A stretch of 64,000 nt of DNA from positions 1,190,501 to 1,254,500 of the forward strand of contig NC_092581.1 in assembly GCF_037975245.1 (NCBI RefSeq), given 5' to 3'. The translations under genes and the position numbers were made by a program. This DNA is from Apostichopus japonicus (taxonomy: Eukaryota; Echinodermata; Holothuroidea; Aspidochirotida; Stichopodidae). The notes beneath the pieces were generated by a model that was not told the origin of the DNA, ran no database searches, and saw only the letters and a list, made by a program, of their open reading frames with translations. Positions 1 through 15,224 of the stretch are shown here, piece by piece; within the stretch, counting starts at the first letter, position 1; the number at the start of each line of letters is the position of its first letter.

Positions 1-251
1 GCCCATCTGGTACAATGTGGTTCTATCTTGGTTATCTTGCGAATGTCTATAGGTAACCATTCGGTTGTGTTGATTTTTGTCACCGAATGAACTCAAGTAT
101 GTATTACATGTGTTGGCCGTATATAACCTTAGTAAATATTGACGGTAATATCATGACTCTGTCCAATTAATGTATTATGTATTTATTTTGTTTTGATACA
201 TTTTCAACAAAAAAACCTTTACTGAGGGCGCTCGCCGGATACAGAACTTAC

Positions 252-1771
<1,520 letters not shown>

Positions 1772-2667
1772 GGCCGACACATGATAAACCTTAGAGCGTC
1801 TGATCTATACGGAAATTAGCAATGTACAGTTATAGTAAAGTATTTATTGCCCGTTATTGTTGAAACTCATGACAGTGTGGTAAGAATTTGAGACTTCGCA
1901 CCAAGATATGATTAATTATTTTACAAGACGTATGTATTGAACTTTGTATTAGTGGTTACTATGTGTTCGTTAGTAAATAATAACAAATGGTCACTTGGCA
2001 ACGTTCACATGAAGGCTATTGTTTAAAGTTTAATATAAACACTGTTGTTACACCGCAGTGCAGCCAATAAGGATATTATTTCTTCTCCATATACCAACCT
2101 CTTTCTTCTCCGACATCACCACCACCGTATACTCTCACAATAGTGTTTCCCTTAAGCAAGGAATTATAATTAGTGATGGATAACAACTTGTTTTATAGTC
2201 CACAGGTGTAAATGTGACGTTAACGAATCGACTTAGTCGATTCCACCATACATATTGTATTTAAGATTGTTATACAATCGCTATTAAAAGCGGTGGTTCA
2301 TGCACCAGACATTCCCATCAAACCAACAGTGGCTACGACTGCTAAATGGTCATGTTAAAGAATTTATATAGCAACAGTAAGAGAATATGAGAGTTTCGAC
2401 TTATTAGAGAGATGGACAAGGTGTGAATGGTATCATTATAGTTATATATTATAAAAATCTAATCACCTAACAAACGAAATTAACGAGCATGAAACGACAC
2501 AGTTGAATAATTAAGGTTACAAAGTGACTTAAGGTACAATATAAGTGTGGAAGCTAGGCAACACTCGATGAACTTCGATGTTGCCACGTGTTACTGTAAA
2601 CATAAATTCTAGGGTGGATTTGATTGAAACTATAGTGTTCATCGAACCACATAGCTCCGGCTGTGAG
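1772..2667. other. Upstream region of the first SRCR gene
   Basis: AT-rich sequence directly 5' of the minus-strand SRCR start at 1771. It probably holds that gene's promoter and 5' UTR, but I see no convincing TATA box, exon or repeat. Confidence 0.3.
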
Positions 2668-2675
2668 CCCCTACT

Positions 2676-2963
2676 CAGGCGCGTAGCCAAGGGGGGGGGC
2701 GAAGGGGCAGCCGCCCCCCCTTGAGCATATTTTTTTTTTTTTTTTTAATGTTTTTATGATATCGCTAGTATTTTCAAAAGAGAAAATGCCAAGATGCAAC
2801 TTACAAGGCCTGGGAAGTGCCATTTCCAGCGATCTGGGAGGCATTTTCAGGCAAAATTTTCTTGTACGCTTCGCGCCAACATGGTGGCGCTACGCTTAGA
2901 TAGTTTGCAATGCGGAATCTACAGTTTCGCCCCTCCCTTGGCAAATTCCTGGCTACGCGCCTG
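2676..2963. mobile_element. hAT-like non-autonomous element, family 1 (copy A)
   Basis: A 288-bp element starting CAGGCGCGTAGCCA and ending in the inverted form TGGCTACGCGCCTG. It is flanked by an exact 8-bp duplication, CCCCTACT, at 2668-2675 and 2964-2971. An 8-bp duplication with CAG...CTG ends is typical of the hAT superfamily. There is no coding capacity. It contains poly-G and poly-C arms and an internal core (about 2860-2920) that recurs in other elements of this window. Confidence 0.85.
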
Positions 2964-2971
2964 CCCCTACT

Positions 2972-4550
2972 TCGTCTAATTAAGCTGATAGGGACCGACA
3001 CGACAATAACAATGGATCAACAATGAAGGTACATTGTACGTAATGCAGATATTGTTTTTAATTTAATTTGAGAAATGTCTTTAATTAATACAAAATATAC
3101 TAATACATCGTTGGAAGTTACCATTAACCTCGAGCAGGAGTAATATTATTACTAATGACAATCGAATAATCTTCATCAGTGTGTCCAGTTTTGTTACTCT
3201 ATAGTACAAAATACACTTACAGTTACCTTCTCCCTTGTTTGCTGAGCCTCCGGCACTGTATAATGAGTTGACAACATATGGTATGATATGTTTACGTTCC
3301 GCACGTATTATAAAGGTAATCTTATTGTAACATTGGACTTTATACTGTTTCCATCTATATGATCACAGGTAAATATGATACAAACAATATTACACTATAT
3401 ACCCTCACTTAGCAACCACGCGAGCGCAGAATGTACCGACACAACAAGTTAAGACTCAACACAGAACTTCACGTGTATTGATGTTAGAGAGTTATGTTGA
3501 ACGAGACATGTAGTCATATATAGTGTTTACCCATATGGGTAACCCCGCGAAGACCATTTAGACCCGAATTGCATTATCGCTTTATTTTTCTACAAATATG
3601 AATGGTGTATTAGTAGTGTACCTCAACGACTCATATATACTGCCTAATTTAGTCTAAATTGTAAAAATCCATTTTCGAGGTTATATTTATTGAACAAACG
3701 CATTGCGAAATTGTTTAATTGCAGTCCAAGTATATAGTTCCATACGAGAGCTTTGAATAAAAGTTTAATATTCTGCCATTATTATATCCAAGAATGAATT
3801 TATAAATTTGAAATATAATGTCGGTTTTTAATAAATGGTTGCTTTGTTGAAGCATATTTTGCCGGGTTTCTTCAAGAAATTCATTAATCATTTAAGGAAG
3901 GTTGCCATTTATCATTGTGGCTGATCATGGTGATCACGAAATGGTAAACATATAGAATTTTTACACTTTTTGAATCAAAACAAAGTTGGAACCAAAATTC
4001 TTCTTCTTCTTCTGGTTTAAATGTTTGAATATTGCAAGAGAAGGCGTCGCTAGCCACCATGACTCGGGAAGTTGAATCTCACAACATATATTTTTCGTAA
4101 TAATACAGTAAAAGGTTCTATTTTTTCTTACTTTCTGATAAATCTCTCTTGAATTTTGCGCCTTTATTCAGGACTCCAAATAGTGCCGTTAAATTTGCCG
4201 TGAACTTGAATAGGAACGTGTCACATCGGCGGATCCCACACGACAGGTTAGTTCATTAAGAAATGGATTCCTTGTGCTCTGTGTATTTAATGTTATAACT
4301 TATGTCCATGTTGTAGCGAAGGAAGTATTTCAATAGATCTAAGAGAGCTTGGTTCTTTTCTTTGGGATTTGTATTTAATTTTATCAGAAAGAGATTTTCC
4401 GCTTCTTTGCTCTGGTTGGCTCTGGTTACTATTGGGCTGATATAAATATTATTTCTCAACTTTAGAAAATGGTTATGTCCCTTCTTTTTGTTGTCATGTG
4501 CCGTTAATTACTTAAGAGCTCAAGCACTCCCCATACATTAAGTAGCGACC
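2972..4550. other. Intergenic, no gene seen
   Basis: AT-rich DNA with no ORF resembling a protein family and no clear repeat boundary. An ORF at 4256-4459 has no recognisable features. Confidence 0.3.
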
Positions 4551-5020
4551 CCCCCCCCACCCCCACCACCACCATCCTGGATTCGAGTGACATCCTTTTG
4601 CCCGTGTACCCCGTCACCGCTCGGCCTTGGTTTGGACTTCAAACTTTAGGGCGCTACGACACTTGTTAAAACATGCTTGAATCTGATTGGCTCGTTGTTG
4701 TCAGCTGACCATGCAGTAACCTATGGATTATGCACGGTATACTCATGACTGTAAGTTGCAAAACATAAAACAATCACGACAAGCTTAATCCTTATCCCAG
4801 CTAGCTAGATAAGCTAATTCAACACATGTACAGACGAATCAGATCAAGTATGATATGACAACAAGCCCGTCGGTGTAAACACCCTTTGGCAAAATTATGG
4901 GTGCGAGCAACAACAATAACCTCAACTGGTGTTAATGTTATGATTATTATTATTATTATTATTATTGCATTAAAGGCATTGAAGACTCGCCCCAAACCCC
5001 GTGCGGCCATCTGAAAAAGT
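4551..5020. repeat. C-run and (ATT)n microsatellite region
   Basis: A C-rich run lies at about 4551-4575 and an ATT trinucleotide run at about 4941-4967. The isoleucine-rich ORF here is only the translated microsatellite. No gene is seen. Confidence 0.6.
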
Positions 5021-5664
5021 TAACTTTCCATTGCTTGCAAGTGACGTTTTGTTCGTGTCGCTACAAAATACAGACAGTAATGAAACGTGATACCTTGTTT
5101 TTTCTTTAGCTGGACCTGAGATGTCCATCGCTGTCTCGTTTGTACACTGTGCTGTGGGTGTTGACCGCAGCTGTATGTACTGACTGTACACTAGTGTCTA
5201 ATTACCGACGGTAGCAAGCTGTGCGTGTATTTTCTGGGATCGATGGTGGTGTCTAACATTTTCGTTACACCTCATTCGAAACTAGGTCAGATTACCGGTA
5301 TTAGACGTTTCTTCTTGCGCGAGTCTTCACACCCTTTAAGCGGCCATCGAAACCAAAGAAGGCTTAGCGTTAGTAATAGTATCAGACGGTTTGGATGCCT
5401 GGTATCGGTCTAGGCCCAACGTAACTGATCGGGAATAGAACAGCAAATGCATTCAAGAAATGCACGTTTCAAGGAACAATAAACGTCAGTATTGTGTCAT
5501 GCCCTTGTTCACAACTATTTCGGTCTGTACAATTATGTATAGCCATTGTACTACAAACGTTAACTGTTTGTTGAAGAACTTTCTTGATGGAATTCTTCAC
5601 ATGTGTTTAAGCAAGGAGTTGTTCCATAACAATTCCCTGGTTTAAGGCACGAGCACTGATATAG

Positions 5665-6192
5665 CTTAGCACCAGCGTTACCAGCGGCAAATGTCAAAAA
5701 ACGCTAGATTTGCAAAAGTAAAACCCCAGAAAACGCTAGATATAGATTTTCATGAAGATATGTAATGCAGCCTATTTATTATTTATATGATAGACAGTTT
5801 TATGATTATTTTAACAAATTTCAAGTCATAATGGCTCAGAATCATAACAAAACAACTGTAGAATCAACAAAATTACAACTAAATTCAGACGCAATTTAAC
5901 TGCAAGAAACGATTCTCGTCTCAGTACGTTGACCAGCTCCGTTCCGCATAATAAATATATCGACCGCGATAACATTGTGTAAAAGTAACATATAAATAGG
6001 TTCAGTGTGTTGCCAAGCGGTAATTTCACCTCGAATGTTTCGGATACGTGCAATGTTTTCGTGAACCATCAATTTCGGGCAAAAGAGCGCTAGATTTGGC
6101 CAATTTTGAAAAACGTACGCTAGAACACCAGACGGAAAAGTCTAAAAACGCTAAATTTAGTGTAAAAACGCTAACGCTGGTAACACTGCTTA
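5665..6192. repeat. Interspersed AAAACGCTAG-type repeat
   Basis: The word AACGCTAGA or a close variant recurs near 5699, 5737, 6088, 6117, 6145 and 6164. The two edges carry related inverted words (ACCAGCGTTACCAGCG near 5671; CGCTAACGCTGGTAACAC near 6168). This suggests a small DNA transposon with internal tandem motifs, but I could not fix its exact ends or a target duplication. The ORFs crossing it (5826-6053 minus, 6048-6527 plus) resemble no family. Confidence 0.4.
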
Positions 6193-7405
6193 ACACAGTA
6201 TATAGCAGTACATGGGCAGTAGTACACGTCAATGACCGTTGTTCCATTCATTGTATCGCTGTTCGTCTTGGCATGAACACAACGGTTCGTGTTGCCTTGC
6301 CAACTGTACGCAGGCGCAGTATGCACTTACGTCATATCTTTATGCTGTATACAGACGTTGTTCAATGTTTTGCCCGGTTATCGCCATTCTTGTTTGTTTT
6401 GTTTTTTGCGCATTTTATTGTTGAGACTTTTCATTACTCTAAAAGTAAAGAACGACGGAGAATCATTTCGAAAGACTTGTTGATTAGTTTTCTTTCAAAG
6501 TTTGTATTAAACATTTTAACATTCTGAAATGAATATTAGTGTTTGTTTAGCACTTTGTATGGATGGACAGGATTAAAAAACGGTCTGCACTTACCGAGGT
6601 TATAACCCTACCGCTGGATGCACGATGCCGAAGGCTGAGTGTATCGTTTGAGCTATACGCCTGTTCGTGCATTGTTCTGCGATAACTGACGGTAGATCAT
6701 TGATTGACACCTAATCGTAAGTCACTTCAATTCACGGGAACATTTTGTGTATTTTTAATGTAAACATAATATATAGTTAAATTTATTCACTACCACTAGA
6801 CACACAACTTATACTTGACGTTCACTTCTCACATGGCTTTAAACTATAATGCTGTATAAAATAAATGAGAAATTCATTGAGATCAAGTTCTACAATTTTA
6901 TAATCAATTACAAAAGATAAAAAGTGACAAATGATAAGTATAGGCAATATTTTAAAGTAACAGTTATCATATTGGGGATATTTTCTTCATTTTCGTTTTG
7001 TTTACAATCGTGTTTGAAAACACCATCATCTTTGGAATGCTAATGATAGTTTCAATATCAACAACTTTGGCATGTGATTATCCCTGGTGATCTTAATTCT
7101 TCACGTTCTGCAGTTTTGCAATTTTCACTTTAAGTTTGTCAACAATATTCCTCCTTTCTTTCCTTATTATACAGAGAAGTTAAGGCGATTGATCATAAAG
7201 ACAAAATACTTTTCAACTCGTGTACTTCTTCAAATTATTGCAAAAGGAGCCAGCGAGTATTTTGATTGAATGATACTAATGTGTATACTTTCAGAGTAAT
7301 ATATGGTAAAAGGAAATCGTTCGAAATTCTACATGGTGAACGTCAATTCCTCTGAGGAGTAGTTGGTTGAATGGTGTGGTAGAGTGGATCATCAGACTGC
7401 ATTAC
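6193..7405. other. Intergenic, probable 3' flank of the second SRCR gene
   Basis: AT-rich sequence just downstream of the minus-strand SRCR stop at 7406; it should contain that gene's 3' UTR. No other gene or repeat boundary is recognised. Confidence 0.3.
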
Positions 7406-10400
7406 TCAGGTACTCTGGGTTAATGGCTGGTTTTGTGAGGACAGCATTAAATGAACATTGTCGGATGGAAGTTGGCCTGCCTGCACTTGGGAAGGGTTGG
7501 CTGGTTGTGTTGTTACAGAAGAGGTTTCGACTGGGTATGGGACGAGAGAGTCCGGTGGATGAACCGTCGGAGCTTGTTGGGGGTTGAACGTTTCTGGGTT
7601 TGATTGAGGAGGGTACATTCCTTGTATTGGTGGGACCACTCCTACATGCTGTGGGTAATAAACAGGGCTATTAACCACGTTATTATAACTGGGCGGTGCT
7701 GCAAAGTTACTCCAATTGTGCTGGGGTGCGGGTGGTCCAGCAAGATTATCGACTCCGCTTATTACAGCAATGTTTGGTTGAGTACGAGCTCTTCGTTTGT
7801 TCTTCTTAGATAACCGATAGGAGACTACAAGGCCTATGCCGATAAAGACTGCTAAAAATACACAGACTATCACGATCCCAGCGATGGCACCGGTTTGTAA
7901 TGAGGTTTCTAAGAAGAAGAAAAAAAAAGGAAATTTGTTATTTAACGTTTCATGCATTGAGTAGTTAATCAATCAGTTTGTTCGTGTAAACATGTAATAA
8001 CAAACTACAAATACATTATCTTTTTGTTGAGAGCAGTTACATAATACAACGATTTACCGAACTTACGCGATGATATGTTTTAATTGATGTGTGATTGACT
8101 AAAAGTAAAGGATGTTATTGACTAAAAGTATTTGATGGAAATGAAAATCTTAGCAATTGAATATTGAACAGTTGACATATTCATGTGCGCGTCGTAGTAT
8201 AGAGAGGTAATTAGATATGAATTAAACATCTATATTGCACAATTTAGGTTATGTATAATGGATATTTTAAACTGCACATGTTCAAGAGCGTTCATTCGCA
8301 GAACCGGAATATCCCAGTATCTATAGGCCTGCTCTGGTTACTGATTGGCATACACTAGTAAGTATATGCAGACATCAACGTATATGTAGAAAGGTCTGGG
8401 AAAAAACGACGTAAAAGCATTGACTCCAATTTATATGTGATATTATATTCATTAAAAATCTCTCGGTCTAAAGAAATGCTCTATCCCCATCCCTGGCTAC
8501 ATCTGTGACGAAGTGCTACATCTTCGGAAAATGTCCATTTACACCATTAGCAATGATTAGCATGCTGAGCTCGATTAACTCCTATGTTGATATAGTTAAA
8601 CGGTACTAGTTTGTTTCATATATAGGCTGATAATAATATAACTTACTGCTAACTTTACATCGAACAGCCGCACTTGCACAATAGCTTCCATATGTAACGT
8701 CAGATGTGTAACAGTTTCTGAGCTCGTAGTCATCATATGCACAGGAGAAGCTTACGTCGGAAGGTGGAGAGTTGCCAATTCCAAACTGATCATTATAGTA
8801 GATTTCTTCATAATCGGAAAAACCAATCTGTTTACAGACTGTTGACGCCTCATTCACGTTAAAGTTTTCTGTGCATAATCTCTCCCACCGAGATCCATCC
8901 CAGACTTCTACCCTACCTTCGTACCAATTATTGCCAGCTACCAGACGGGGGTAATATGTAACTATGAGAAAAACAAAAATGACAACTTGGAGTGTTAGCC
9001 CAGTGGTTAACGCCGGTGCCTTTCAATCATAAGGTCCCCGGTTCGAATCGCTCCCAGATTAATGTATGTCGTCCAGTTACAGAATTAACAATTCATAATC
9101 ATGGACGTTAAAGTATGAATCTAAGAGACTGACTTCGGTCAGCTGGCGGCTTTGATAAGCCAATGAGGCTTCTTCGCGAGTTCCTGCTTGCAGGAGGATC
9201 TAATGTGCATACATATATACATACATACACACGTACACACACACACATGCACACATACATGTTATATATATATATATATACATACAATAAAATGTAATTC
9301 ACGATGAAGTCACACTGCATACATAATGCAGACAACGAACGAATGAAATGCAATCCTGAAATATTGTAACTTAAATCATCATTAAGCGTAATACTTTTGG
9401 ACATCATAATGTTGTACAATGACCAAACAAAGACTAGATGAGATAGGTTAGTGAGAACGGTGGACAAACATAGACAGCCAAGCAAAAACAATGTACAACA
9501 CACTTCAAGAGTTTTAAAACCATAAAAAGATTGAAACGACAGCTGATCTAACCTGGAATTTGACAATTCACCCATGCGTCTTCTCCATGATTGCAATTAT
9601 GCTTATACCAACCACTGTTACTGCATTGGGTTAGCATATGTTCCGACCCATCACATGAAACGTCGTCCAACATAATAGGACCAGAACCCTCGCTATATTT
9701 GGCGTTACCACCATAGCTGTCAACAGTAGGGTACCCAAGTTGTCTGCATGCAACGTGTGCGTCGTTCCTTTCCCAACCGTCATCACATATTGTACCCCAT
9801 TCTCCATAGTGATAGATTTCAATACGTCCAGATTGTTCCGAGAAACCTTCTACAAGTCTTAAGCTGCCATCGATAGGAGATTCTTTTGATAAAGAAAACG
9901 ATATCTTTTAATTATGCTATAATTAATGACTTCCGAAGGAAACTTGAAATTATGTGTTGGGTATATGTCCCTGAACAATGAAGTCCCATGAAACACAAGT
10001 ATAACATCTTCATGTGACTTCTAAAAATGTTTTAAGTTATCATTGGATATTTAAATATCCAAGCTTTCAATGAATATGTAAATGTTTATTGGTCGCATTA
10101 ACAAAGGCGTCGTGAACATAATGGGCTCCGCGGCAAATTTTGTCTCTGGGGAATTATTTCTTTTTTGGACTAATCACCCTTCCTGAAGAACAGAAAATGT
10201 GAATATCTATTATTCATCCCATAGTTTATCGGATCCTCATATACTTTTTTTTCATGAGTCTGTAGATGTTGTACCCCTGCTGCGTCTCATAATGTCCTTT
10301 GGTATATCGCAGGATCCCAACTGATTCTTTGACATACAATTTCTTAAGACCAAATAGCTGCCTAAAGCTATATACTTACTTGTTTACATTTTTGCATACC

Positions 10401-11931
10401 GTTCATCAATTAAGATAAGATGTTTTACGTAAACGTTAATTAAATAACTCCCTACACACATTGGAAATTGAATTGGCTGCATGTGTACCGTTCTTCCTAT
10501 AGACAGTGATATAGGGAAGCGACCACTAATGGAAAGACAAAAAGGGTTTTCTAGAAAAGTTAAAGAATTATCCTTTGAAATTAGTATAGCTTATGTTAAC
10601 ATACCAAGAGTAGAGCACGTGAGTGCAGCATCCTGACTGTGGCTACAGCTGGAAGTTGCCCAATTACTGAAATAGCAATCTTGCCAGTACCATTCTGTTC
10701 CGACGCAACTAATACTCCCCAGTATTGGCCCAGATCCTTGACCGAACCGTGCTCCATTGTAATAGGTATCGACACCACTATATCCCAGCTGGCGACATAT
10801 GACGGCGGCATCTCCATAGGACCAATAGTCATCACAAATGGTTCCCCATTCTCCTAGGTAATAAACTTCCACTCTTCCAGAATTACTAGAGTATCCATTT
10901 CTCAGGCGGACATCCCCTTCAACACCTATTGATAAATGATGAGTTATTATCATAACACTGATCAAAATGTAAAATTTAGAGATAAATATTACTTTATAAA
11001 GATTGATCTTCATGGCAGTATCATTTATGAACTGAAAAGCAATTCCTTTAAACAATCTTTGACAACTTTCACGTACATGGAAATTAAAACAAGACCGTCC
11101 ATAGTTTGTTCTCTTCCTACCAAATCTAATTTTCACGGTATTCAACGTTTCACGCCTAAATTAGTTTGATCTTGAACAGTATAGTGGTTGGCCTGAAATG
11201 CAGTTATTTTACAACGCTAAGCAGCCTCGTATGCATATGAGGGTGGGGGGGGGGTTGGGGGCAGCCGAATGGAATATGTCTCACATATCACGAGTGGCTG
11301 TCGATTTACAGTGTTAGCTCACTTTGAAAGACAACGCTGAAAACGTACCTGCAAGACATCTTACACCCACGTCTTCATAGTGTTCACAGTAAGGTGTGTT
11401 CCACCCACTATATGAGCACTGCTGCCAGTGAGCTTCATCTCCATCACAACTCAGTCGTTCCATTATTGGACCATATCCTTCACCAAAGTAAGACTGGTCG
11501 AGAAAGTATTCATCCACGTCACTATATCCTAACTGCCTGCAGATGACCTCAGCATCTTCTCGTTGCCAAAGATCGTCACAAATCGTTCCCCATTCATTGT
11601 TGTTGAAAATCTCAACTCTGCCTTCAGTTGGTACAGATCCGCCAACCAGTCGAACTCTACCATATTCTGATTCGGCAAGGAGAAAAAACTACTAATTTAT
11701 TCATCACAATCATGTGTATGTTACGGACATTGATCAATTTGCCGATTAGTTTATAACTAGATTCCCCTTGCAATTTTGTGCCGGTGAAAAAAAAACCAAA
11801 TCGTTCTTTCAACACAGAAGTAGCCTATTCACATGGTAAACCTAAATCATTTCTCAAGTAACAGGTTTTCAAATCAATTTACCACTTCTTGTCAATTGTT
11901 ATAAACATTAAACAATGCATTAATATAAAGC

Positions 11932-12006
<75 letters not shown>

Positions 12007-14949
12007 AAGTACTACTACAGTGTAGTTGCGCATATCAACTCCAGTTGTTCATACGATGAAAAGTAATACAAACTGAAAGATAACATTCCGTTCACACGCC
12101 ATGTTCTCGGTTTTGGCATAATGACATTTATAATAAAATTACGTACATCCTCCAGTCATCACAGTTCACACATAGCTATTTTACAATATTCACTTGCCTT
12201 CACTTCCACATATTACTCCAGCTTCTTGTGAGTTCCAACAGTTGTGTTGGAACAAACCTGCATTAGGACAGTCTAATAATGTCGATTCCCATCCATAGCA
12301 TTCTACGTCATCTAGAAGTATATCACCGAACCCAAAACCAAAGTAAGCACCACCCACTGCCTGGGCAGGGTCAAAGTATCCAAGTTGTCGACAAACTACC
12401 GTGGCGTCTGCGTTATCCCAGGAATCATCACAGACCGTGTACCATGTCCCATAATAATAAATCTCCACACGTCCCTCATTTGACCTTGATCCTCCCATCA
12501 GTCTGACGTCACCGTCGATTCCCCAGGGAAATGGAGATGTCATGTAAAAATCTGCCGAGGGAAAAGTGAAAAGCATCAATGATAACGAAGATCATTGAGG
12601 TTAAAAATTTACATTCAAAAGCAAACCATGAAGTGTCAACTCTACTGTTCCCACCCCTCCCCGATAAAAAAAAAATACTCGGAGGGAAAGTATGATGTTG
12701 CGCCTAAACAATTAGTAATACATACTTAAATACATAAATATATCATTTGAATAGTCTGTTTCAAATACTAACAAATTGCACAGCCGACGAAGACGTGCCT
12801 GCGTCAAGCGTTGTTTACAAATAAACACTAGATTGCAACTAAGGGACCTTCTGAAAACGTCATAAGAATGGGTAGGAAGTAAGGCAGGAGTAAGGTCCGT
12901 ACCTACTTACTAAATTTCACAGCTATATAGGGCTGACAGTTAAGGAGTCTTTTTCACGTGAAATTGTGTGTGTTACATTAATTGATAAGGTGTAACAAAG
13001 TCTGACATCATACAATCCATACACCATACGTACAATCTATATAAATGTGTTACCTCGTTGTGCCCACCTATACTCATTAATCTACCAAATTCAGTTCAGT
13101 TCAGTGCCACAAGGTTTCTGAGGTGGGCAGCAAGTTTAGTATAATTCTTGCACAAATTATTGATAGAGTACACTATCATATCCCTCTATATTACATGTCG
13201 GGGATTAGCTAGTCACAGATAACAGTAAGTGGATAAGAACATTGTTAAATTTGGAAATACGTTTACATAGAACATTACACATACAACCGACATGTCTTGC
13301 TGAAACCGTAAACAGCGTCATGATTTATAGGTAAGAATGTTCCTTTATTCTGGGATGAGAGTTAAGCCCACCCCAACCTTCCAATAAAATCAAATCAAAG
13401 AAACTACACTAAACTACTTAGTTTATTTGAATTGCTTTTCCTGAAACTAGTCTCACTTTACCATGCAGGAAACGCACCAAACACCCACAAAATACCGCAA
13501 CAAGCAACTATTATGTTATATTAGGTTCTTAAGTGGTGGCGTTGCACTGACTGCTACCGTATACTATCCTAATAGCCAAACTGTCTAATATCATTGTGTC
13601 GGTCACTCTTAACAGTAAATCAGCATTGGATGTGTATAAATAGTTTACCGTTTAAACATTCTACACCAGCATCCTCCCCGTGGCCACAATTGTGCATATA
13701 CCATCCTCCACTGGGGCAGTACTCCAGTCGTGTCTCGTAACCTTCGCATTCAACTTCATCGAGCAAAATGAGTCCTGTTCCCTGTCCATAGTAAGCTGAG
13801 CTATGAGCAGCGACGGCTGATGGAAAGCCTAATTGACGACAAACAACGTTGGCGTCAAGAATGTCCCAACTGTCGTCACATACTGTTCCCCATTGTCCAT
13901 CATGGTAGATTTCCACTCTCCCGTAGTAGTAACCACCATTAAGAAGGCGAATTTGTCCATCAGCTGAGAACAAATGATAGCATGATCATACACGTATTCT
14001 TGGTTATTCGAGAGAAAAAAATATGTTTGCAAAGAATGTTTGTATATTTTCTCTTGGTGGAATGACTAGCTGTTATGACCATGTTTTATTCTGTTCAGTA
14101 GTTGGTGTCTTAGTCATATCTAGGAGTGTATATAAGAGATCGCACGCTTATGCCATTTTGTCACTATATATCCCTCCAGACCATATGACTTAAGGCTCAT
14201 AACAACTGTAGTTGAAGAACGCTTGTGATTCCTTTAGTTGTTGATATTGGTTAGTTCATATAGATGACATCGGTGTTTAAGAACTAAATTAACTTTATTT
14301 GGTGTCTTTTCTAGCCATAACTGAACGCTCAGACATTCGTTTTGCAATGTTGATGCCTTAAAAAGTGTCAGTGAAATGAATACGCATAATGAACGAAAAT
14401 GATAGAAAAAACCACCATAAACCTTCCAAGAAGACCAAGAACCTTTCACCTCATAAAGAAAACTGAAGGATCATATCCATTGAGAGAATGACAGGTTTAT
14501 TACTGAAGCCAACAAATTATATAAAATATGGATTCCTTGGTCGTTCAACACTGAGACACACCATAATATGTTCCAAGAATTAACAGCCGGACAACGACAA
14601 TTCCACTAATTATACAATATGATAACGCCTGCTCTAGATTAGCCTAAGCTCTTTGATTTAAGACCTGCTTTTAAGAACAGGCTACATCATACACTGAGTA
14701 AGCAGAGGGTATTGATCGAGAAATTAGTGGGAAGTGATATATGATTATACATGGCTACGATTCCTTCTTAGGGCTTTTACTATTCATATTAATGTCGTGA
14801 ACATTTTCCCCGCTCTCTCCATTTAAAAAGCAAATAATAATCATTTACAAATGAAGAATGCATTTGTTACCTTGTCCAGATACGACATCACAACTCAATA
14901 TGAGTATTCCAAATAATACAAACGATACACTTCTCAAGGTATCCATCAT
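7406..14949 (-). CDS. Type I membrane SRCR receptor, 6 SRCR domains
   Basis: Eight exons: 14871-14949, 13649-13963, 12198-12551, 11349-11666, 10605-10925, 9553-9882, 8647-8961 and 7406-7908. They total 2,535 nt, giving 844 residues. Exon 1 (M14949) encodes a signal peptide ([16 protein letters not shown]). Each of the next six exons is one SRCR domain, mostly with six cysteines, and all introns are phase 1. The last exon has a membrane span at about residues 685-707, then a basic stop-transfer stretch (KKNKRR) and a 130-residue tail rich in Pro, Gln and Tyr, with a PPSY motif near 749-752 (a WW-domain ligand type). The protein is probably a cell-surface scavenger or pattern-recognition receptor. 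The intron after exon 3 uses a GC donor. Ligand and orthology cannot be told. The gene model rests on splice-phase agreement at every junction. Confidence 0.88.
8989..9293 (+). mobile_element. tRNA-derived SINE with ATACAT tail
   Basis: The head looks like a tRNA: GGAGTG start, A-box-like TAGCCCAGTGG at about 8995-9005, B box GGTTCGAATCG at 9040-9050, then CTCCC closing the acceptor stem. A tRNA-unrelated body follows, with hairpins (GACTGACTTCGGTCAG; CCTGCTTGCAGG), then an ATACAT/CA/TA-rich tail. Two more copies occur at 62058 (plus) and 45859-46079 (minus). This copy lies in the intron between the fifth and sixth SRCR domains. Confidence 0.85.
11935..12004. repeat. (TA)n microsatellite
   Basis: About 65 bp of pure TA dinucleotide inside an SRCR-gene intron. 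Confidence 0.95.
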
Positions 14950-15224
14950 GACATATAGTAAAGCTAACGCCTTAACGAAACACCAGGATATATCTTAGGC
15001 TGGTTCTCTGTGTTGTTATGAATATACGTATATACGTACTATACGTGTGTTAAGTGTTATTATGGCTGCTTTTATCGACAATCAAGGTATGACTAGTGCG
15101 TTGTATGCTTTTTCAGACTTTGAACTGACACTCCTTCCATAGTGCACGGAATCGATCAATGGTCATGTATGCCGTGAAAAGATTGAATTACATAAAAGAA
15201 AAAAGATTGACATTTTTGGACTGC
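14950..15224. promoter_or_regulatory. Likely promoter region of the six-SRCR gene
   Basis: AT-rich sequence between the signal-peptide exon and the 3' end of the LINE fossil. By position it should hold the promoter and 5' UTR; no core element was firmly identified. Confidence 0.3.

Noticed and set aside
6048-6527. 159-residue plus-strand ORF
   Set aside because: The first third lies in the AACGCTAGA repeat and the rest has no recognisable features.
8989-9060. Functional tRNA gene
   Set aside because: The head is tRNA-like, but it is followed by a repeated SINE body and tail and occurs three times with the same flanks; it is a retroposon head.
9108-9596. 162-residue minus-strand ORF
   Set aside because: It runs through a SINE, its CA/TA tail and intron sequence; the Tyr/Val/Cys-rich part is translated microsatellite.
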